Positions 1 to 6,765 of a DNA stretch of 9,190 nucleotides are shown piece after piece. The translations under genes were made by a program, and so were the position numbers. Below the pieces are notes generated by a model, which saw nothing but the letters and a program-made list of their open reading frames with translations, did no database searches and was not told the DNA's origin. This DNA is from Thiotrichales bacterium. GTDB lineage: Bacteria; Pseudomonadota; Gammaproteobacteria; PS1; Pseudothioglobaceae. Numbering within the stretch: the stretch's first letter is position 1; every line of letters starts with the position of its first letter. The stretch is taken from NCBI GenBank assembly GCA_002698045.1, contig NZUR01000046.1:12029-21218 (forward strand), given 5' to 3'.

Positions 1-1236
1 GTCGATGCTATTTTGGATGGCATGGATTGGCTTGGCTTAAACTACGATGAAGGGCCAATTTTTCAAAGCGCAAGAATTGATCGATACAATGAAGTAATTA
101 GTGATTTACTTTCTCAGGGAAAGGCATATTATTGCGATTGTTCAGTTGAGCGGTTAGAGGAGATGCGTGAAAGATTGATTGCAAGAGGTGAAAAACCTAA
201 ATATGACGGTTGTTGTCGCAAAAAGAATTTAAAAAAAGGTGTTATTAGATTTCTTAATCCAGATTTAGGTACCGTAAGTCTCAATGATTATGTTAAGGGG
301 CAAATTGAAATCTCAAATTCCGAATTAGATGATTTGATTATTGCGAGATCAGATGGCTCACCTACGTACAATTTAACGGTTGTAGTTGATGATCATGATA
401 TGGAAATTGAATGCGTAATAAGAGGTGATGATCATATTAATAATACACCAAAACAAATTAATCTATATGAAGCTCTAGATTGGTCCATCCCTAAATTTGC
501 GCACGTACCTATGATTCTTGGTTCAGATGGCTCACGTCTCTCAAAAAGGCATGGAGCACTTAATTTGTTGTCATATAGAGATGATGGTTTTTTGCCTAAA
601 GCATTACTTAATTACATTGTAAGGTTGGGCTGGTCACATGGTGATCAAGAAATTTTTTCGATCAATGATATGATTAAACTGTTTGAGCTTAAAAACATTA
701 ATAATTCACCTGCAAGCTTTAATCAAGAGAAGCTTGAATGGATCAATCATTCATACATAAAAACAACCGGTATTGAAGAGCTCGTTGATAATCTAAGGTG
801 GCACTTAAATCAACTCTCAATTGATTTAGCTAATGGCCCAGACATTAATGAGGTTGTTGAATCTCTCAGAGAGCGATCTAAGTCTCTTGTTGATATGGCT
901 CAAAGTTGCGTTATGTTTTATAATGATTTTACTGATTTTGAATCAGGTCAAGCGAGCAAAGTTTTTAGTCTCGAATCAAAGTTAATTCTTGATGACTTAT
1001 ATATACAACTTAAAGTTTTAGAGCATTGGAATGCTGAAAATATTCATTCTGTTATTAATAATATTTGTGAAATTCGAGGTGTAGGATTTGGCAAAGTGGG
1101 CCAACCATTCAGGCTTGCTCTTAGTGGTGATGGTAAAGCTGGAAGTATTGATATAAGTGCACAATTTGTGGGTAAAAAAAGAACTATATCAAGATTAAAA
1201 ATGGCAATTAAATGGATCAATAACATAGATTCTTAA
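1..1236 (+). CDS. gltX: Glutamyl-tRNA synthetase (GluRS), N-terminus cut off by the window edge
   Basis: Class I aminoacyl-tRNA synthetase that charges tRNA-Glu with glutamate in the cytoplasm. The reading frame is open from base 1, and 411 residues are visible. The first visible residues align near residue 54 of the ~471-aa E. coli enzyme, so about 53 residues, including the HIGH nucleotide-binding motif, lie outside. The TTG at 13 is internal, not a start. Visible hallmarks, in window residue numbers: the zinc-subdomain CDC (45-47) and CCRK (71-74), the DGSPTYN segment (118-124), RGDDHINNTP (141-150), the class I KMSKS-type motif SRLSKRHG (178-185), and LGWSHGDQEIF (209-219), followed by the helical anticodon-binding region. 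The fourth zinc ligand, His127 in E. coli, is Lys here, while an extra Cys precedes the third ligand. A 33-nt gap separates it from the permease downstream. Identification is firm. Confidence 0.96.
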   Translation, partial: VDAILDGMDWLGLNYDEGPIFQSARIDRYNEVISDLLSQGKAYYCDCSVERLEEMRERLIARGEKPKYDGCCRKKNLKKGVIRFLNPDLGTVSLNDYVKGQIEISNSELDDLIIARSDGSPTYNLTVVVDDHDMEIECVIRGDDHINNTPKQINLYEALDWSIPKFAHVPMILGSDGSRLSKRHGALNLLSYRDDGFLPKALLNYIVRLGWSHGDQEIFSINDMIKLFELKNINNSPASFNQEKLEWINHSYIKTTGIEELVDNLRWHLNQLSIDLANGPDINEVVESLRERSKSLVDMAQSCVMFYNDFTDFESGQASKVFSLESKLILDDLYIQLKVLEHWNAENIHSVINNICEIRGVGFGKVGQPFRLALSGDGKAGSIDISAQFVGKKRTISRLKMAIKWINNIDS

Positions 1237-1269
1237 GTTTTTTCATAACTAATATAACAAAGAGCTAAA

Positions 1270-2211
1270 GTGCTATCAAACTTTTTTGAAATTTTCCTAC
1301 TTATTTCACCTGTATTTATTCTTATTATTCTGGGTAACATTCTTAGGAGAATTGGAGTCCCTGATCTATCTTTTTGGGATGTAAATGATAAGCTTGTATA
1401 TTGGGTTCTAATTCCGGCTCTGTTGTTTCATCATATATCTCAAATTAATTTGTCTTCATCAATGTTTTATAGTTATGGCGTAGTTATATTAAGTGGATTG
1501 TTTATTGTTACAATAGTAGCTATAAGCCTTGGAAAGCTTCTTGGTTATTCATCTGAATCATGGTCATCAATTCTACAGGGTGCTGCTAGACATAATGCAT
1601 TTATTGCACTTGCAATAGCAGGAAGTTTATTTGGAGATGTGGGTTTGGCAATTGGTGCCGTGTTTATGCTTTTATATGTGCCTAGTATAAATATCGTTGT
1701 GATATCAATTATGGTCTCTAATTTGAACCAACCTGGTGAAACTGATTCAAAAAAAGGAATAGCTAATATATTTGTTGAACTTATAAAAAACCCCTTTATT
1801 CTTGCAATGATTGCAGGTCTTATTTTTTCATTGATTGATTCAGAAAAAATAGTAATTATCAATGAAACTTCAGGTCTATTAGGTTCGGCAGCATTGCCAA
1901 TAATGCTTTTAACTATAGGAGCTAAAATAAAAGTTAGGGATCTTGCTTTAAAAATCACACCAATCCTGATTTCTAATTCTCTCAAATTGATTGCGTTTCC
2001 TGTAATCGCTTATTTTGTTGCGAAATTCATGGAGCTTAGTCAGTTAGAAGTTATTGTAGCGGTTATATTTGCTTCGGTTCCAACTGCAGCCTCGTCCCAT
2101 GCATTGGCAAAGCAATTTGGTGGTGATGAACAGCTGATGACAAGTATTATTACAACACAGGTTGCATTGTCATTTATTACAATACCTGTTATTTTGGCTG
2201 TTATTAGCTAA
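1270..2211 (+). CDS. AEC (auxin efflux carrier) family permease
   Basis: Predicted inner-membrane secondary transporter of 313 aa, the normal length for the family. About ten hydrophobic segments can be read (roughly 8-26, 43-60, 68-89, 106-123, 127-149, 174-190, 200-217, 228-250, 258-275, 291-312), split by a polar central loop near 150-170. Family-like sequence includes RHNAFIALA (107-115) in the first half, GSAALPIMLLTIGAKI (205-220) at the start of the second, and PTAASSHALAKQFGGD (271-286) near the end, which resembles the conserved P-T-A-S...LA.Q.GGD of bacterial AEC proteins. The start is GTG at 1270, with AAAGAG at 1259-1264 as a weak ribosome site; the frame is closed upstream by TAA at 1255-1257. 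Bacterial AEC proteins move mono- or dicarboxylates such as malate or malonate, but the substrate cannot be read from sequence. Its position after gltX suggests co-transcription and gives no functional clue. Confidence 0.85.
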   Translation: MLSNFFEIFLLISPVFILIILGNILRRIGVPDLSFWDVNDKLVYWVLIPALLFHHISQINLSSSMFYSYGVVILSGLFIVTIVAISLGKLLGYSSESWSSILQGAARHNAFIALAIAGSLFGDVGLAIGAVFMLLYVPSINIVVISIMVSNLNQPGETDSKKGIANIFVELIKNPFILAMIAGLIFSLIDSEKIVIINETSGLLGSAALPIMLLTIGAKIKVRDLALKITPILISNSLKLIAFPVIAYFVAKFMELSQLEVIVAVIFASVPTAASSHALAKQFGGDEQLMTSIITTQVALSFITIPVILAVIS

Positions 2212-2214
2212 TTG

Positions 2215-2245
2215 TAACTAACAATAGTTATTAAACAATTTTTTT
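2215..2245 (+). terminator. Weak hairpin plus T-run after the permease gene
   Basis: TAACTA (2215-2220), loop ACAA, TAGTTA (2225-2230) form a 6-bp stem just after the permease stop codon; a seven-T run follows at 2239-2245. The stem is nearly all A-U and the T-run starts 8 nt after it, so this is a poor intrinsic terminator. It may only be part of the A/T-rich promoter upstream region. An outer AATTGT/ACAATT pair (2210-2215, 2235-2240) could form an alternative fold. Confidence 0.25.
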
Positions 2246-2271
2246 AAAAAAATAGATTTAAAGACGATAAG

Positions 2272-2280
2272 TGTTATAAT
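2272..2280 (+). promoter_or_regulatory. Extended -10 promoter upstream of trxA
   Basis: TGTTATAAT matches the extended -10 consensus TGnTATAAT exactly. No good TTGACA-like -35 is found 16-18 bp upstream, which fits an extended -10 promoter. A perfect seven-T/seven-A tract at 2239-2252 lies just upstream, about where an UP-like element would sit. The predicted start near 2287 gives a leader of about 44 nt before the trxA ATG. Seen directly; promoter activity is inferred. Confidence 0.6.
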
Positions 2281-2330
2281 GATAGCTAAGAAATATATAT
2301 ATTCTTTTTCTGTTTCCAACTTTTTAATAC

Positions 2331-2657
2331 ATGAACGACAAAATTAAAGTAGTCAGTGATACTTCTTTTGAAGCTGACGTAATAAGTTCCTCACAACCTG
2401 TTTTAGTTGATTTTTGGGCCGAATGGTGTGGCCCATGCAAGTCTTTAGCTCCCCTCCTTGATGAAATTGCAGATGAGTATGATGGCCGAATAACTATAGC
2501 AAAGGTTAATGTAGATGAAAACGTTCAGTTACCACTAAAATATGGCATTAGAGGAATCCCAACTATGCTACTATTTCAAGATGGTGCAGTTCATGCAACC
2601 AAAGTCGGTGCTCTTTCTAAGGCAAACTTAAATGCTTTTTTGGACTCAAATATATAA
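2331..2657 (+). CDS. trxA: Thioredoxin 1
   Basis: Small cytoplasmic dithiol protein that reduces disulfides in ribonucleotide reductase, PAPS reductase and other targets, and is recharged by thioredoxin reductase. The 108 residues match E. coli TrxA (109 with Met) almost without gaps. The active site is WCGPC with Cys33 and Cys36, in the stretch [12 protein letters not shown]; the buried Asp27 and the cis-proline Pro77 in GIRGIPT are present, as is the C-terminal KVGALSK (91-97). The ATG at 2331 gives the canonical N-terminus. There is no Shine-Dalgarno sequence: the 18 nt before the start contain no G, and only TTTCCAACTTTTTAATAC precedes the ATG. trxA immediately upstream of rho is the common gammaproteobacterial order. 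Expression probably comes from the extended -10 promoter at 2272-2280. Confidence 0.98.
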   Translation: MNDKIKVVSDTSFEADVISSSQPVLVDFWAEWCGPCKSLAPLLDEIADEYDGRITIAKVNVDENVQLPLKYGIRGIPTMLLFQDGAVHATKVGALSKANLNAFLDSNI

Positions 2658-2658
2658 T
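2653..2658 (+). promoter_or_regulatory. Possible rho promoter -10 (TATAAT) at the trxA stop codon
   Basis: A perfect TATAAT overlaps the trxA stop codon. No convincing -35 lies at 15-18 bp spacing and no TG extension is present. If active, transcription would begin near 2665, leaving a leader of about 115 nt before rho. E. coli rho also has its own promoter between trxA and rho, which makes this plausible, but TATAAT is common by chance in such AT-rich DNA. Confidence 0.25.
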
Positions 2659-2779
2659 CATTATTTATTTTTAACTTACTAATAACAAAAACTCCTTCAA
2701 CAAAAAACCTTCAACTAAAAAACTATTAATTTCCAACTTGGCGTCTTGCTAATCTCTATTACTTACTTAATAATCTTCT
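2658..2779 (+). promoter_or_regulatory. G-depleted rho leader, candidate Rho-utilisation (rut) / autoregulatory site
   Basis: The 122-nt gap between trxA and rho has 26 C and only 4 G on the coding strand. Bases 2658-2739 (82 nt) contain 17 C and no G, and 2751-2779 contain no G either. Rho binds unstructured, C-rich, G-poor RNA, mainly through pyrimidine-C dinucleotides, and such pairs recur throughout. Rho of E. coli is known to be autoregulated by premature termination in its leader; the same is inferred here. A G-free leader also rules out a normal Shine-Dalgarno sequence before the rho ATG, and none is present. Short repeats are embedded: two CCTTCAAC units at 2694-2722, and ACTTACTAATAA (2674-2685) echoed by ACTTACTTAATAA (2761-2773). 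No other gene is seen in this gap. Confidence 0.5.
2694..2722 (+). repeat. Two-copy tandem repeat in the rho leader
   Basis: CCTTCAACAAAAAA (2694-2707) is followed directly by CCTTCAACTAAAAAA (2708-2722). The two units differ by a single inserted T. On RNA each gives a C-containing patch followed by an A-run, with the patches 14 nt apart, a spacing compatible with successive Rho primary-site contacts. The repeat is seen directly; the function is inferred. Confidence 0.6.
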
Positions 2780-4042
2780 ATGAAACTATCAGAACTTAAA
2801 ATTCAAACACCCGCTGAACTTCTTGAGTTAGCTCAATCTTTAGGTATTGAGAACATCTCAAGAGCAAAAAAACAGACGCTAATTTTTGCGATACTTAAGT
2901 ATAAAGCTGACAATGATGAAGAAGTACTTGGCGATGGAGTATTGGATATTTTGCAGGAAGGTTATGGCTTTCTAAGATCTTCGAATGACTCTTATGTTTC
3001 AGGGCCAGACGATATTTATGTCTCCCCTAACCAAATTAAGCGCTTTAATTTATCTACTGGTGACGTGGTTACTGGCAAGATTAGAGCGCCAAAGAAAGGT
3101 GAAAAGTATTTTGCACTAGTCAAAGTTTCTGAAGTGAACGAAGATTCGCCTGAAAATGTAAGAAACCGAATTCCATTTTCTTCTTTAACTCCACTACATC
3201 CAAATGAAAGATTAAAGCTTGAACTTGGTAATGGAGGTACTGAAGATATTACTGCGAGAGTTATTGATTTAGTTGCTCCTTTTGGTAAAGGGCAAAGAGG
3301 TTTACTAGTAGCACCACCAAAGGCTGGAAAGACAATGATTATGCAAAACATTGCATCATCAATAGCTGTTAATCATCCTGAATGTGAACTAATTGTTCTA
3401 CTAATAGATGAGCGACCTGAAGAGGTAACAGAAATGGTGCGCTCAGTAAGAGGAGAAGTTATCTCTTCAACATTTGATGAGCCCGCAAAGAGGCATGTTC
3501 AGGTTGCTGAGATTGTCATTCAAAAAGCTAGAAGACGGGCTGAACAAGGCAAGGATGTTATTATTTTGTTAGATTCTATAACTCGACTAGCAAGAGCTTA
3601 CAATACAGTAGCCCCTTCATCAGGAAAAGTTTTAACTGGCGGTGTTGATGCTAATGCTTTACAAAGGCCAAAGCGTTTTTTTGGTGCAGCAAGAAACATT
3701 GAGAATGGTGGAAGCATTACAATTATTGCTACTGCGCTTGTTGATACTGGCTCAAAGATGGATGAAGTTATTTATCAAGAGTTCAAAGGAACTGGTAATA
3801 TGGAACTGCATCTTGAGAGAAGACTATCTGAAAAACGTATTTTCCCTGCCATCAATATAAATGCATCTGGAACCCGTCGAGAAGAGCTAATTACGGATGA
3901 GCAAGAACTTCAAAAAATGTGGATTTTAAGAAAAATTCTGCACCCTATGGATACAGTTGAAGCGGCCGAATTTTTGATTGAAAGACTTCGTTTTACTAAA
4001 ACTAATGATGAGTTTTTCGACGCCATGAAACAAAAAAAATAA
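2780..4042 (+). CDS. rho: Transcription termination factor Rho
   Basis: Hexameric RNA-dependent ATPase and 5'-3' translocase that ends transcription of untranslated RNA. At 420 aa it is essentially the E. coli length (419). Domains in order: an N-terminal helical domain (1-47); the primary RNA-binding OB fold (about 50-120) with RNP-like GYGFLRS (61-67) and the GPDDIYVSP segment (75-83); and a RecA-type ATPase (from about 155) with Walker A PPKAGKT (179-185), the catalytic-glutamate region IDERPEE (209-215, Glu211), Walker B DVIILLD (259-265), Q-loop [10 protein letters not shown] (285-294) and arginine finger region GTRREE (364-369, Arg366). Residues that contact bicyclomycin in E. coli Rho (Arg212, Asp265, Ser266, Arg269) are conserved, so a sensitive enzyme is expected. 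The ATG at 2780 gives the standard N-terminus but has no Shine-Dalgarno sequence. The leader may mediate autoregulation. Confidence 0.99.
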   Translation: MKLSELKIQTPAELLELAQSLGIENISRAKKQTLIFAILKYKADNDEEVLGDGVLDILQEGYGFLRSSNDSYVSGPDDIYVSPNQIKRFNLSTGDVVTGKIRAPKKGEKYFALVKVSEVNEDSPENVRNRIPFSSLTPLHPNERLKLELGNGGTEDITARVIDLVAPFGKGQRGLLVAPPKAGKTMIMQNIASSIAVNHPECELIVLLIDERPEEVTEMVRSVRGEVISSTFDEPAKRHVQVAEIVIQKARRRAEQGKDVIILLDSITRLARAYNTVAPSSGKVLTGGVDANALQRPKRFFGAARNIENGGSITIIATALVDTGSKMDEVIYQEFKGTGNMELHLERRLSEKRIFPAININASGTRREELITDEQELQKMWILRKILHPMDTVEAAEFLIERLRFTKTNDEFFDAMKQKK

Positions 4043-4048
4043 AAACCA

Positions 4049-4076
4049 TTGTTTACGATTGAAGCGAATTTATAAT
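4049..4076 (+). promoter_or_regulatory. Possible promoter overlapping the lptF start
   Basis: TTGTTT (4049-4054) and a perfect TATAAT (4071-4076) are separated by 16 bp. The -10 box overlaps the annotated lptF ATG (4075), so a transcript from it would start at about 4083-4084. That is at or next to the second in-frame ATG (4084) and would give a leaderless message. The -35 is weak, and chance occurrence is likely in this base composition. Confidence 0.25.
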
Positions 4077-5250
4077 GAAATCGATGCTTCTTGAATTATT
4101 TAGCTATAAATCAACCAAAATTGCCAAATATATAATGCGCAATTTAGTTACCTACTTTTTTGCGATTTCTTTTATTATTGGGCTAGTTGTTTTTGGTAAT
4201 CAGTTTGTTTTGACAGTCCAAGAGAGTATTGATCGAGGAATACCTTTTCAAGAACTTATGCCACTTATAAGTTTTAATATGATAAGAGATGTCCCTGTAA
4301 TATTAGTTTTATCAATTTTTTTAGCTGTAATTATTACAATTTCTCAGCTATACAAAAATTCTGAAGCAATCGTAATGAACTCTATCGGGTTGGGAGATAA
4401 GGCTTTTCTATCGGTTATAAAGCCTTTTGCAATATTTATATTTTTGTTTGTTTTATTTCTTACTGCTTATGCTGTTCCATGGGCAAAACACCAAAAAAGT
4501 GTGGCTGAAGAAAAAACCAATAATGCCTCAGAGTTTTCTTTTATTACTGAGGGTAAGTTTGAAAGTTTTAAGAAGGGCGATATTGTATTTTATGCATCTG
4601 ACTCAACTTCAATTGATGTGGATGGAGAGCAAAATATGGAGGAGATATTTATATATGCTTCTGATAATGGTAATCCAGTTATTGTATTAGCTTCAGACGC
4701 AACAAAATATATTGATCCTGAAAGCAAAAGCATATACCTTCGATTAAAAGATGGAGTTCGATACCAGGGCTTACCAAGTAGTGAAAATATAAATATACTA
4801 AATTTTGATTCATATAATTTAGAGATAGTTTCTGGTGAGGTACAAAAATCACTAGCTACTTTTACAGAAATTGAGGAAAAGACAACTTTAGACTTGTTAA
4901 AACAAGGTGGCTTATTAGCTGTTGCAGAATTACAATGGAGACTTTCCTTACCCTTATCTATATTGATTCTTGTAGTATTTGCTGTTTACCTTGGAAAAAC
5001 CTCGCCGAGAGGCGGTAAGGGAATTAATATCTTAATCGGGATTTTCGTATTTATGCTTTATAACAATGGATTATTGGTAGCAAAAAGTTCAATAGAAAAT
5101 GGTTTATTAAGTCCAATAATAGGAATGTGGAGTATTCATCTTATAGCAATATTATTCTTAATACTCCTTTATCAGTTTAGACAAGGAAAAATAATGTATT
5201 TTATTGATAAAATAACCATTTTTAATAATAAAAAGAAAAGTCATGTCTAG
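4075..5250 (+). CDS. lptF: LptF-type permease subunit of the lipopolysaccharide export ABC transporter (YjgP/YjgQ family)
   Basis: Inner-membrane component of the LptB2FGC machine that extracts LPS and passes it to the periplasmic Lpt bridge. The 391 aa have the family plan: three N-terminal membrane segments (about 24-46, 72-92, 114-134), a periplasmic beta-rich domain (about 135-275), and three C-terminal segments (about 287-306, 317-336, 347-367). Diagnostic stretches are [11 protein letters not shown] (91-101), which resembles the Y.ESE..VM coupling-helix region, and [12 protein letters not shown] (284-295) followed by [10 protein letters not shown] (307-316), typical of LptF rather than LptG. 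The start may be ATG 4075 or ATG 4084; both precede the expected N-terminal helix, and ribosome-site signal is weak. It lies 32 nt after rho and overlaps queF by 8 bp. The usual partner lptG does not follow. Confidence 0.85.
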   Translation: MKSMLLELFSYKSTKIAKYIMRNLVTYFFAISFIIGLVVFGNQFVLTVQESIDRGIPFQELMPLISFNMIRDVPVILVLSIFLAVIITISQLYKNSEAIVMNSIGLGDKAFLSVIKPFAIFIFLFVLFLTAYAVPWAKHQKSVAEEKTNNASEFSFITEGKFESFKKGDIVFYASDSTSIDVDGEQNMEEIFIYASDNGNPVIVLASDATKYIDPESKSIYLRLKDGVRYQGLPSSENINILNFDSYNLEIVSGEVQKSLATFTEIEEKTTLDLLKQGGLLAVAELQWRLSLPLSILILVVFAVYLGKTSPRGGKGINILIGIFVFMLYNNGLLVAKSSIENGLLSPIIGMWSIHLIAILFLILLYQFRQGKIMYFIDKITIFNNKKKSHV

Positions 5251-5629
5251 TTCCCCAAGTAAGATTTTAGAAGTTTTTGATAATCCTAATAGTGAAAGGG
5301 ATTTTGTAATTCGTATTGATTCGTCAGAATTCACTTGCTTGTGTCCGTTAACTGGTCAACCGGATTTTGCAGATATTCATATTGAATATATTGCTGATAA
5401 GCGTTGCGTTGAGCTTAAAGCTCTTAAAAATTATTTTTGGTCTTATCGTAATGAAGGGGCATTTCATGAAGCTGTAACTAATAAGATTTTGGATGACTTA
5501 GTAGATGTTCTCGACCCTCGCTTTATAAGACTAAAAGCTATTTTTAATGTTAGGGGTGGAGTTTATACCAATATAGAGTGTGAACACAGGCAAGATGGCT
5601 GGCTACCAAGAGAAGTTGTGAGTTTATGA
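5243..5629 (+). CDS. queF: NADPH-dependent 7-cyano-7-deazaguanine (preQ0) reductase, single-domain type
   Basis: Reduces preQ0 to preQ1 with two NADPH in the queuosine tRNA-modification pathway; a tunnel-fold (T-fold) enzyme. At 128 aa it is the unimodular YkvM-like form, not the ~280-aa bimodular form of E. coli. Key residues: the nucleophilic Cys34 in [12 protein letters not shown] (32-43), which forms a thioimide with preQ0; the general acid Asp41; the NADPH-binding QueF motif ELKALKNYF (57-65); and the substrate-binding His75-Glu76 in GAFHE. An additional Cys32 is present two residues before the nucleophile. The ATG at 5243 overlaps the lptF end by 8 bp, and its own stop overlaps the pcnB start (ATGA, 5626-5629), which suggests translational coupling. 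No other queuosine gene is in the window. Confidence 0.95.
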   Translation: MSSSPSKILEVFDNPNSERDFVIRIDSSEFTCLCPLTGQPDFADIHIEYIADKRCVELKALKNYFWSYRNEGAFHEAVTNKILDDLVDVLDPRFIRLKAIFNVRGGVYTNIECEHRQDGWLPREVVSL

Positions 5630-6765
5630 GCCCTGTTCGTCAAACTACTCACTTTGATAAAAATTTAATTGATAAAGATGCCATTAAGGTTGTTAATACA
5701 TTAGCTAAAGCTGGCTTTGAGGTTTATTTAGTAGGTGGTTGTATTAGAGATCTACTTTTAGGATATAAACCTAAAGACTTTGATATAGCTACCAGCGCCA
5801 CTCCAGAACAAGTTACCAAAATATTTAAACGCTCAAGAATTATTGGAAGGCGTTTTAGATTAGTGCATATTATGTTTTCAGCACGAAAATATATTGAAGT
5901 TGCTACTTTTCGTGCGGGCAAGGTACAAACCTCTGGTAATGGCGTTATTATTAGAGATAACTATTACGGCACTCTTTATGAAGACGCTTTCCGTCGTGAC
6001 TTTAGTGTTAATGGGCTTTATTATGATATTACTAAATCTGAGGTTATAGATTATGTAGGGGGGCTTGAGGATCTTAAATCTTCTGTAATTAAAATGATTG
6101 GTAACCCGACAGAGCGCTTTGAAGAAGACCCTGTGAGAATGATAAGAGCAATAAGATTTAAAGTTAAATTAAACGCAAGTTTATCTCCAGAAATTTCTAA
6201 ATCTATTTCTAAACAAGCTCATCTATTAGCTAATATTCCTCCAGCTAGACTTTATGAGGAAATCATTAAATTATTTCATAATGAAAAATCTATTGAAGTA
6301 TATAAAGGGTTATTAAAATTTGGTTTACTGAAATTTTTATTCTCTCAAGCTCATGAAAGTTCATTTATTGATGCAACTCTAATTAATACATCAAAGAGGA
6401 TACAGAGTGGTAATTCTGTAACTCCTGTATTCTTGTTTGCTGTTTTTCTTTGGGCTGCACAAAATAAGCGCTATAACGAGCTTAATAAAAAAAATAAATC
6501 CCATATTGATCTTATGATAAAAGCATCAGAAGAGATAATCAAAAGACAAACTCAACAGGTTATGATGCCTAGATGGCTCTCATCCAGAGTTAAAGATATT
6601 TGGATGATGCAGTATCAGCTAGAGAACTGTAATCTTAATAAAGCTAAAGAACTAATTAACAATCCTCGTTTTCGAATGGCCTATGATTTTCTAGTGTTAC
6701 GTTCACAGAGTGTTGATCCAGACTTAAAGGAGAGGGCTGAATTTTGGACGACTCTTCAAAAATAA
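5626..6765 (+). CDS. pcnB: Poly(A) polymerase I-like class II nucleotidyltransferase
   Basis: Adds A residues to RNA 3' ends, which in bacteria mainly promotes decay. Nucleotidyltransferase head: VGGCIRD (36-42), catalytic DFD (Asp51, Asp53) in [16 protein letters not shown], and [12 protein letters not shown] (123-134). The stretch [11 protein letters not shown] (74-84) followed by IEVATFR (90-96) is the form found in poly(A) polymerases rather than CCA-adding enzymes. The RNA-binding helical part includes [20 protein letters not shown] (159-178) and PPARLYEE (205-212), and the body domain ends with [16 protein letters not shown] (314-329). At 379 aa it stops near where the E. coli protein (465 aa) begins its Arg-rich tail, so the basic extension is missing. 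It overlaps queF by 4 bp and the SDR gene by 22 bp. folK, its usual E. coli neighbour, is absent. A CCA-adding role cannot be wholly excluded. Confidence 0.9.
   Translation: MSPVRQTTHFDKNLIDKDAIKVVNTLAKAGFEVYLVGGCIRDLLLGYKPKDFDIATSATPEQVTKIFKRSRIIGRRFRLVHIMFSARKYIEVATFRAGKVQTSGNGVIIRDNYYGTLYEDAFRRDFSVNGLYYDITKSEVIDYVGGLEDLKSSVIKMIGNPTERFEEDPVRMIRAIRFKVKLNASLSPEISKSISKQAHLLANIPPARLYEEIIKLFHNEKSIEVYKGLLKFGLLKFLFSQAHESSFIDATLINTSKRIQSGNSVTPVFLFAVFLWAAQNKRYNELNKKNKSHIDLMIKASEEIIKRQTQQVMMPRWLSSRVKDIWMMQYQLENCNLNKAKELINNPRFRMAYDFLVLRSQSVDPDLKERAEFWTTLQK
6726..6735 (+). promoter_or_regulatory. Strong Shine-Dalgarno that decides the TTG start of the SDR gene
   Basis: AAAGGAGAGG lies inside the pcnB coding region, and its GAGAGG part ends 8 nt before the TTG at 6744. 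It is the best ribosome-binding sequence in the window, and no ATG or GTG occurs in frame before the Rossmann motif, so it supports the rare TTG start. Confidence 0.65.

Noticed and set aside
1044..1226. 60-aa minus-strand frame at the end of gltX
   Set aside because: It is antisense to the GluRS anticodon-binding region; its hydrophobic character comes from reverse reading of AT-rich codons.
1230..1258. TATAAC at 1253-1258 as a promoter for the permease gene
   Set aside because: No acceptable -35 is at the right spacing, and the start would fall almost on the GTG; not distinguishable from AT-rich background.
1545..1985. 146-aa open frame on the minus strand within the permease gene
   Set aside because: It is a complementary-strand shadow of a convincing membrane protein; the translation shows no family motif and no ribosome site was evident.
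2293..2302. TATATATATA run in the trxA leader as a functional repeat
   Set aside because: A short dinucleotide run in A/T-rich leader DNA; nothing indicates a role beyond base composition.
3016..3351. 111-aa minus-strand frame inside rho
   Set aside because: It is opposite one of the most conserved genes known; the sequence constraint is explained by rho.
3642..3860. 72-aa plus-strand frame within rho
   Set aside because: It is a frame-shifted reading of the rho ATPase domain with low-complexity Leu/Met content.
4427..4690. 87-aa frame inside lptF
   Set aside because: It is an alternate frame of lptF and shows no independent start signal.
5724..5921. 65-aa minus-strand frame inside pcnB
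   Set aside because: It lies opposite the conserved nucleotidyltransferase head of pcnB and has no family resemblance.
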